This document shows positions 59,051-64,000 of a stretch of 64,000 nucleotides of DNA, piece by piece (position 1 is the stretch's first letter; the number at the start of each line of letters is the position of its first letter). The translations under genes were made by a program, and so were the position numbers. Origin of the DNA: Fusicatenibacter saccharivorans (lineage in GTDB: Bacteria > Bacillota > Clostridia > Lachnospirales > Lachnospiraceae); the NCBI RefSeq assembly GCF_027667425.1, contig NZ_JAQEGR010000002.1:239221-303220 (forward strand), given 5' to 3'. Below the pieces are notes generated by a model, which was not told the DNA's origin, did no database searches, and was given only the letters and a program-made list of their open reading frames with translations.

Positions 59051-60289
59051 ATGAACTTTACAGAAAGAAGAAAACAGGTTTTTGATAAAATGGACCAGGA
59101 TTCCGCACTGCTTTTGTTTTCTGGAATCGAGCTGCATGTCAGCGCAGACGAATATCTGCCGTTTGAAGCAAACCGCAACTTTTTCTATCTGACCGGCCTT
59201 CGCAGAGATCACATGATCCTGATGATGAAAAAGACCGCAAAAGAGGAGAAATCCATTCTGTTTATCGAGAAAGCGGATCTGAACCAGGAGAGATGGTTTG
59301 GAAGAAAAGTAACCGTATCCGAGGCACAGGAGATCACCGGAATCGATGACGTTCGTTTCCTGGATTCCTTTGAGGGCATGGTAAACCGTCTGATGGCACG
59401 CGAGGACATCGGAACCCTGTATTTCGACTGCTACCGCTATCAGGTCGAGGATCTGCCGGATTACAACATGGTAAAGGCAGAGGAGTTCGCAAAGAAATTT
59501 CCAGGCAGACCGATTAAAAACATTGCTCCTGTCATCGCAGCACTGCGGATGCAGAAAGATGAGGATGAGATCGCTCTCGTCCGCCAGGCAATCAAGATCA
59601 CCGACGACGCGCTGAAATTCGTGATGAAGAATCTGAAACCGGGCTGCACCGAGTATCAGGCACAGGCTGATTTCGAGTACAAGATTTTCCACGAGGGAGC
59701 AGACGGAACCGCATTCCCGACGATCGCAGGAAGCGGTGCAAACGGAACGATGCTGCACTACGACACCAACCGTGACGTGTGCGAGGATGAGACCCTGCTT
59801 CTGATGGACCTCGGAGCAAAATTCCAGGGCTACTGCGCAGATATCACCAGAACGTATCCAGTCAACGGAAAATATACGGACCGTCAGAGACAGGTTTACG
59901 ACGTTGTTCTGGCAGCAAACCGCGCCGTTGCAAAAGCAGCAAAACCGGGTATGACATTAAAAGAGCTCGACGATATCGCAAAGGATGTTCTCGGCGAGGG
60001 CTGTGTGAAACTTGGCCTGATCGAGAAGAAAGAGGATGTCGGAACCTATTACATGCACGGCGTTTCCCATCACCTCGGCATCGATGTACACGATGTGACC
60101 GCGGCATGGAACGACAAGCTGCGTCCGGGTGCCATTATTACCGACGAGCCTGGTTTGTATATTGACGAATGGGAAATCGGTATCCGGATTGAGGACGATA
60201 TTCTGATTACAGAAAACGGCAGCGAGGTTCTCTCTGAAGCCGTGATGCGTGATCCGGATCAGATTGAAGCGTTTATGCAGGAAAAGTAA
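59051..60289 (+). CDS. Xaa-Pro aminopeptidase (M24 family)
   Basis: A 412-residue metallopeptidase with an N-terminal creatinase-like domain (about 1-170) and a C-terminal pita-bread domain. The metal ligands are in place: MDLGAKFQGYCADITRT (two Asp), HGVSHHLGIDVHD (His), TDEPGLYID (Glu) and the last Glu in RIEDDILI. The aminopeptidase P type acts on X-Pro N termini of peptides. A TGAGGAAAG site precedes the ATG. It stands alone between the S41 gene and the NifX/SlyD fusion. Confidence 0.93.
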   Translation: MNFTERRKQVFDKMDQDSALLLFSGIELHVSADEYLPFEANRNFFYLTGLRRDHMILMMKKTAKEEKSILFIEKADLNQERWFGRKVTVSEAQEITGIDDVRFLDSFEGMVNRLMAREDIGTLYFDCYRYQVEDLPDYNMVKAEEFAKKFPGRPIKNIAPVIAALRMQKDEDEIALVRQAIKITDDALKFVMKNLKPGCTEYQAQADFEYKIFHEGADGTAFPTIAGSGANGTMLHYDTNRDVCEDETLLLMDLGAKFQGYCADITRTYPVNGKYTDRQRQVYDVVLAANRAVAKAAKPGMTLKELDDIAKDVLGEGCVKLGLIEKKEDVGTYYMHGVSHHLGIDVHDVTAAWNDKLRPGAIITDEPGLYIDEWEIGIRIEDDILITENGSEVLSEAVMRDPDQIEAFMQEK

Positions 60290-60410
60290 AAAAATGACAT
60301 CGGAAGATGCCAAACCGAAACAAAGCCCAAAGAAAAGAGGCGCAAAAAATCCTGAAAATTTTCCGGAAAAGCAGGAAAAGGTCAGGAACAGATGAAAAGG
60401 AGAAAACAAG

Positions 60411-61289
60411 ATGAAAATTGCAGTCACATACGATAACGGGAATATTTTCCAGCACTTTGGAAAAACAGAGAACTTTAAAGTTTATGAAGTAGAAGACAAT
60501 AAAGTGGTTTCCAGCGAAGTGATCGGATCCAACGGAACCGGCCACGGCGCACTGGCAGGCCTTCTTTCCGAGCAGGGCGTGGATGTTCTGATCTGCGGCG
60601 GCATCGGCGGCGGTGCACAGGCTGCTCTTGCTGAGGCAGGCGTAGAGCTCTGCTCCGGAGCGGAGGGAGATGTGGATGCAGCGGTGGAAGCTTACTTAAA
60701 CGGAACGCTCACATCTGCGGGTGCAACCTGCGATCACCACGATCACGAGGAAGGCCATTCCTGCGGCGACCACTGCGGAAGCCATGAGGAAGAGGAGAGC
60801 TCCTGCGGCGGTTCCTGCGGAACCTGCGGCGGCGGATGCGGTGCACCGACTCCGGTTATGGAAGGTAAGAATGTCGGAAAAACCTGCCGTACCCACTACA
60901 GAGGAACCTTCAACGATGGAACCCAGTTTGATTCTTCCTACGACCGCGGCGAACCGCTCGAGTTCATCTGCGGTGTGGGCCAGATGATCCGCGGCTTCGA
61001 TGCAGCCGTTGCAGAGATGGAAGTCGGCGAAAAAGTCAACATCCATCTGATGCCGGAGGAGGCTTACGGAATGCCGGATCCGAACGCAATTTTCACCGTT
61101 GCGATCGCACAGCTTCCGGGAGCAGAGGAAGTAGAGGTCGGACAGCAGGTTTATCTGCAGAACCAGTACGGCCAGCCGTTCCCGGTAAAAGTTACCGCAA
61201 AAGACGAGACCAATATCACGTTTGATGCCAACCATGAGATGGCTGGAAAAGAGCTGAATTTTGAGATTGAGCTGGTTGAAGTGAAATAA
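60411..61289 (+). CDS. NifX-like domain fused to a Cys/His linker and a SlyD-like FKBP domain
   Basis: A 292-residue three-part protein. Residues 1-105 are a dinitrogenase iron-molybdenum-cofactor (NifX/NafY-type) domain, with MKIAVTYDNGNIFQHFGKTE and LICGGIGGGAQAALAEAGV. Residues 107-143 are a metal-binding-like linker with seven Cys and six His. Residues ~150-292 are an FKBP-type peptidyl-prolyl isomerase of the SlyD kind: THYRGTFNDGTQFDSSYDRG, GVGQMIRGFDAAVAEMEVGE, MPEEAYG and an IF-domain-like insert. Its job may be metal delivery coupled to folding, like SlyD in nickel enzyme maturation. This is inference. It has its own terminator. Confidence 0.9.
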   Translation: MKIAVTYDNGNIFQHFGKTENFKVYEVEDNKVVSSEVIGSNGTGHGALAGLLSEQGVDVLICGGIGGGAQAALAEAGVELCSGAEGDVDAAVEAYLNGTLTSAGATCDHHDHEEGHSCGDHCGSHEEEESSCGGSCGTCGGGCGAPTPVMEGKNVGKTCRTHYRGTFNDGTQFDSSYDRGEPLEFICGVGQMIRGFDAAVAEMEVGEKVNIHLMPEEAYGMPDPNAIFTVAIAQLPGAEEVEVGQQVYLQNQYGQPFPVKVTAKDETNITFDANHEMAGKELNFEIELVEVK

Positions 61290-61298
61290 AAAAATGCA

Positions 61299-61340
61299 TA
61301 AAAAAGAGTGTCAGGACGAAGGAGCCAGGCACTCTTTTTT
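61299..61340 (+). terminator. Terminator of the NifX/SlyD fusion gene
   Basis: aaaagagtg.../gcactctttttt stem with a T-run. A perfect aaaagagtg pairing surrounds an imperfect loop. Confidence 0.8.
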
Positions 61341-61439
61341 GATGTGCAGAAAAATCAACGATTCCCATTTCCGATTTCCGTTATTTTTTGTAAAAGTAAA
61401 CAAAAAATGACCAAAATTCATTTTTCACCATTTCAAATA

Positions 61440-61468
61440 TTGACTAATAGTCATTTAAGTTGTAAGAT
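61440..61468 (+). promoter_or_regulatory. Promoter with overlapping operator for the RND transporter
   Basis: TTGACT (61440-61445), a 17 nt spacer and TAAGAT (61463-61468). A perfect 13 bp palindrome TGACTAATAGTCA (61441-61453) overlaps the -35. A second dyad, aaaaatga/tcattttt, lies at 61403-61425. This is the layout of a repressor binding site of the TetR/MarR kind. Confidence 0.7.
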
Positions 61469-61511
61469 GTGGTACTAGAAAAACAAGTTAAAAATGAATC
61501 AGAGGAGATGA

Positions 61512-63593
61512 ATGAAAATGGTTAAAGTTGGCAAATGGATTGCCAAGCACAGGATTCTGATGCTGATCATTGGATTTCTGCTGATTATTCCGTCAGTCAT
61601 CGGAATGGCAGCAACGAAAGTAAACTATGATCTGCTCAGCTATCTGCCGGAGCATCTGGAAACTGTAAAAGGACAGGACATTCTGGTAGATGAATACGGC
61701 ATGGGTGCGTTCTCCATGGTTGTCGTGGAAAACATGGAAATGAAGGACGTACAGAAACTCGAAGAAAAATTCGAGCAGGTAAACCACGTAAAAGAAGTTT
61801 TATGGTATGACGATGTGGCAGACATCAGCGTGCCGGTTGAGATGATCCCGGAAAAACTCCGGAAAGCATTCTACAATGGGGATGCAACCATGATGCTCGT
61901 TCTGTTCGATAATACGACTTCTTCCGATGACTCCATGGAGGCAATCGAGGATCTTCGTAAAATTGCGAACGAGCAGTGCTTCATCGGCGGTATGACCGGT
62001 GTTGTTACCGATATCAAAAACGTAGCATTAAAAGAGCTGCCGGTTTACGTTGTCATCGCCGCAGTTTTGAGCCTCGTTGTCATCGAGCTGACATCGACTT
62101 CCTTCGTTGTTCCGATCCTGTTCCTGTTAAGTATCGGACTTGCAATCCTTTACAACCTGGGAAGCAACGTGTTCCTTGGTGAGACTTCCTACATCACAAA
62201 AGCGCTGACCGCCGTGCTGCAGCTTGGTGTTACGATGGACTACTCCATCTTCCTGCTGAACAGTTTCGAGGAGAATAAAAAGCGTTTCCCGGATGACAAA
62301 GAGCGTGCGATGGGCCATGCAATCGCCAACACGTTCAAATCCGTAGCCGGAAGCTCCGTTACCACCGTAGCCGGTTTCCTGGCACTGTGTGTTATGACCT
62401 TTGCCCTTGGCCGCGACCTTGGTATCGTTATGGCAAAAGGTGTTTTGATCGGCGTTGTCTGCTGTGTCACCGTCCTGCCGGCCATGGTTCTGGTATTTGA
62501 CAAGGCAATTGAGAAAACGAGACACAAACCGCTGGTAAAAAGCCTGGATAAACCGTCCGCCTTTATCACCAAACATTATAAAGTATGGGTTGTGATCTTC
62601 CTGGTTCTGCTGTTCCCGTCGATCTACGGAAACAATCATACCCAGATTTATTACAACATCGCACGTTCCCTTCCATCTACCCTGGACTGTAACGTGGCAA
62701 ACGATGAAGTAAAAGCGCAGTTCAACGTCAGCAACATGCACATCGTCATGATGGACCGCGATATGGATTCCAAACAGAAAAAGAAAATGATGGAGGAGAT
62801 CGGCAACGTAAAAGGTGTCAAATCGACCATCAGCATGAGTTCCCTGCTTGGACCGACGATTCCGGAATCCATGATCCCGGAAAATCTCCGAAGCATGCTG
62901 CAGAGCGATGAGTATGAGCTTGCATTTGTGAGCTCTGAATATGAGTCCGCAACAGATGAAGTAAACGAACAGGTCAAAGCGATTGACAAAATCGTAAAAT
63001 CCTACGATAAAAATGGAATGGTCATCGGTGAAGCACCGTTGATGAAAGACCTGCAGGATGTTACCGATGCTGACCTTGTCAACGTAAACGTGCTTTCCAT
63101 TGGTGCAATCTTTATCATCATTCTGCTGATCTTCAAATCGATTTCTCTGCCGATTATTCTGGTAGCAGTCATCGAGTTTGCAATTATGCTGAATATGGCA
63201 ATCCCGTATTATCAGGGAACCAGCCTTCCATTCGTGGCCAGCATCGTAATCGGAGCGATTCAGCTCGGTGCAACCGTGGACTACGCGATCCTGATGACAA
63301 CCCGTTATCAGAAAGAGCGCCAGAATGGAAAAGACAAAAAAGAAGCTATCAGTATTGCGCATAAGACCAGTATGCCGTCCATCATCAGCAGTGGTCTGAG
63401 CTTCTTTGCCGCAACCTTCGGTGTGGCCTGCTACTCTCAGGTTGAGATGATCGGTTCCATCTGTACTCTGCTTGCACGGGGCGCGATCATCAGTATGGTC
63501 GTTGTTATCCTGATTCTGCCGGCAATGTTTATGATTTTCGATAAACTGATCTGTAAGACATCGATTGGATTTTTAAAGAAGAAAACAAAATAA
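61512..63593 (+). CDS. MMPL/RND-superfamily transporter
   Basis: A 693-residue polytopic protein with two repeats, each a membrane helix, a large extracytoplasmic loop and then five helices (12 in total). Helix 1 is KHRILMLIIGFLLIIPSVIG. The sequence following helix 6 region has GVTMDYSIFLLNSFEENKKR and its duplicate GATVDYAILMTTRYQKERQN with the conserved Asp of RND/MMPL proton relay. It probably moves lipids or drugs. ATGs at 61512 and 61518 are both possible after AGAGGAG; I keep 61512. The palindrome in the promoter suggests a dedicated repressor, but no such gene is next to it in this window. Confidence 0.88.
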   Translation: MKMVKVGKWIAKHRILMLIIGFLLIIPSVIGMAATKVNYDLLSYLPEHLETVKGQDILVDEYGMGAFSMVVVENMEMKDVQKLEEKFEQVNHVKEVLWYDDVADISVPVEMIPEKLRKAFYNGDATMMLVLFDNTTSSDDSMEAIEDLRKIANEQCFIGGMTGVVTDIKNVALKELPVYVVIAAVLSLVVIELTSTSFVVPILFLLSIGLAILYNLGSNVFLGETSYITKALTAVLQLGVTMDYSIFLLNSFEENKKRFPDDKERAMGHAIANTFKSVAGSSVTTVAGFLALCVMTFALGRDLGIVMAKGVLIGVVCCVTVLPAMVLVFDKAIEKTRHKPLVKSLDKPSAFITKHYKVWVVIFLVLLFPSIYGNNHTQIYYNIARSLPSTLDCNVANDEVKAQFNVSNMHIVMMDRDMDSKQKKKMMEEIGNVKGVKSTISMSSLLGPTIPESMIPENLRSMLQSDEYELAFVSSEYESATDEVNEQVKAIDKIVKSYDKNGMVIGEAPLMKDLQDVTDADLVNVNVLSIGAIFIIILLIFKSISLPIILVAVIEFAIMLNMAIPYYQGTSLPFVASIVIGAIQLGATVDYAILMTTRYQKERQNGKDKKEAISIAHKTSMPSIISSGLSFFAATFGVACYSQVEMIGSICTLLARGAIISMVVVILILPAMFMIFDKLICKTSIGFLKKKTK

Positions 63594-63601
63594 AGTATGA
63601 C

Positions 63602-63646
63602 AAATCCCCTGTACCGGAAGTAGCTGGTGCGGGGGAATTTTTTTGC
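63602..63646 (+). terminator. Terminator of the RND transporter
   Basis: A tcccc.../gggga stem with a long loop that has its own pairing, followed by a T-run. Confidence 0.7.
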
Positions 63647-63888
63647 TTTGCGTTCAAATTTCTGATGTGACGGATAAGATTCTGCCACGGATTGAAGACT
63701 GGCAGAACCGGCCACTGGACGAGGTCTATCCTATTCTCTACATCGATGCAATCCATTATTCTGTAAGGGATAATGGCGTGATCCGAAAGCTTGCTGCTTA
63801 TCCAATGCGTCGTAAAACCCCTTGCTGTGGGGAGTGTCAAATGGAAGAAGTATACCGGAAAAGAAGAAGGATAATACGGAAAATCTGA
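63643..63888 (+). pseudogene. IS256-family (Mutator-type) transposase fragment
   Basis: An open reading whose first ~50 residues (ISDVTDKILPRIEDWQNRPL, then DEVYPILYIDAIHYSVRDNG) match the catalytic region of IS256-type transposases just before and at the first catalytic Asp (YIDAIH). After LAAYP the match stops and the frame reads a short basic tail. No N-terminal domain precedes it, as the transporter terminator is directly upstream. It is a decayed remnant with no intact ends visible. Confidence 0.8.
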
Positions 63889-64000
63889 AAAGATAAAAAC
63901 TACTCTTTATGAAGCGTATTCTCATAGTGACAGATCACTGGATGATATCCTGGCGTTTATTGAAAACTGCGCGTCGCATTCTCGTTACTTCAGCCTGCAA
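63875..64000 (+). other. Open frame running off the window end, unidentified
   Basis: From 63875 a frame stays open to the window edge and reads protein-like (TTLYEAYSHSDRSLDDILAF). An in-frame TAA lies just before it. I found no start codon with a ribosome binding site and recognise no family. It could be another decayed piece of the mobile element. Confidence 0.25.

Overview
The window reads as a Gram-positive, low-to-moderate GC chromosome of the class Clostridia, most likely family Lachnospiraceae. This is an inference from gene content and order: murB-rapZ-whiA-HPr-like, type III glutamine synthetase, ThyX in place of ThyA, zinc-type S14 (RpsZ), a KOW protein between map and infA, DUF4317, a lysine riboswitch on dapA, and AGGAGG-type ribosome binding sites throughout. 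I cannot name genus or species. The region is mostly conserved core; the unusual material lies in intergenic RNA-like structures, a few lineage-specific proteins and several decayed gene fragments.

Layout. 1-310 is the 3' end of rpoC, followed by a structured repeat (copy A). 0.6-3.6 kb holds a two-gene membrane-protein unit and a cell-wall polysaccharide deacetylase behind an elaborate leader. typA (minus strand) and an SSB-like OB-fold gene follow. 6.5-8.7 kb is the lysine-riboswitch dapA-dapB unit. 8.7-12.9 kb is a looser region: a phosphoesterase, a fragment of an Rpn-type protein, a short DUF4317 protein, a low-complexity lipoprotein, a MarR remnant and a CLC-type channel/antiporter. 13-15 kb has rfbA and rfbD on separate promoters. 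15.3-21.6 kb has an MFS transporter, then prmA-rsmE-cysteine desulfurase-thyX-thiI (translation and tRNA sulfur modification). 21.7-26.8 kb has an HPr-like gene on the minus strand, mtaB, and the murB-rapZ-whiA-Crh-like unit. 26.8-28.9 kb has a GNAT acetyltransferase and a strongly acidic membrane protein.

29.0-40.1 kb is the complete S10-spc ribosomal protein operon from rpsJ to secY with a long structured leader. adk-map-KOW-infA follow from their own promoter. A vanW-domain gene then separates infA from the alpha operon (rpmJ-rpsM-rpsK-rpsD-rpoA-rplQ, 44.4-48.1 kb). Downstream are a lipid kinase, class II aldolase, type III glutamine synthetase (followed by structured repeat copy B), a GT26-like protein with YitT, a PucR/CdaR-type regulator, ftsE-ftsX-S41 protease, an M24 peptidase, a NifX-like/SlyD-like fusion, and an RND/MMPL transporter. 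The window closes on a decayed IS256-type transposase fragment.

The most interesting item is a ~167 bp structured element present twice (330-498 and 52767-52932). Each copy is in the same orientation as the upstream gene, 10-20 nt after the stop codon and before that gene's terminator, and the two copies show a compensatory base-pair change and a hairpin maintained by different sequence. It looks like a 3'-UTR RNA or a non-autonomous IS200/IS605-like element. Second-tier items are the NifX/Cys-His/SlyD fusion, a Crh-like HPr with Glu at position 15, a degenerate signal-peptidase-like acidic protein with a 136 bp inverted repeat at its stop codon, and structured gaps inside the ribosomal operons. 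No tRNA, rRNA or CRISPR array was seen.
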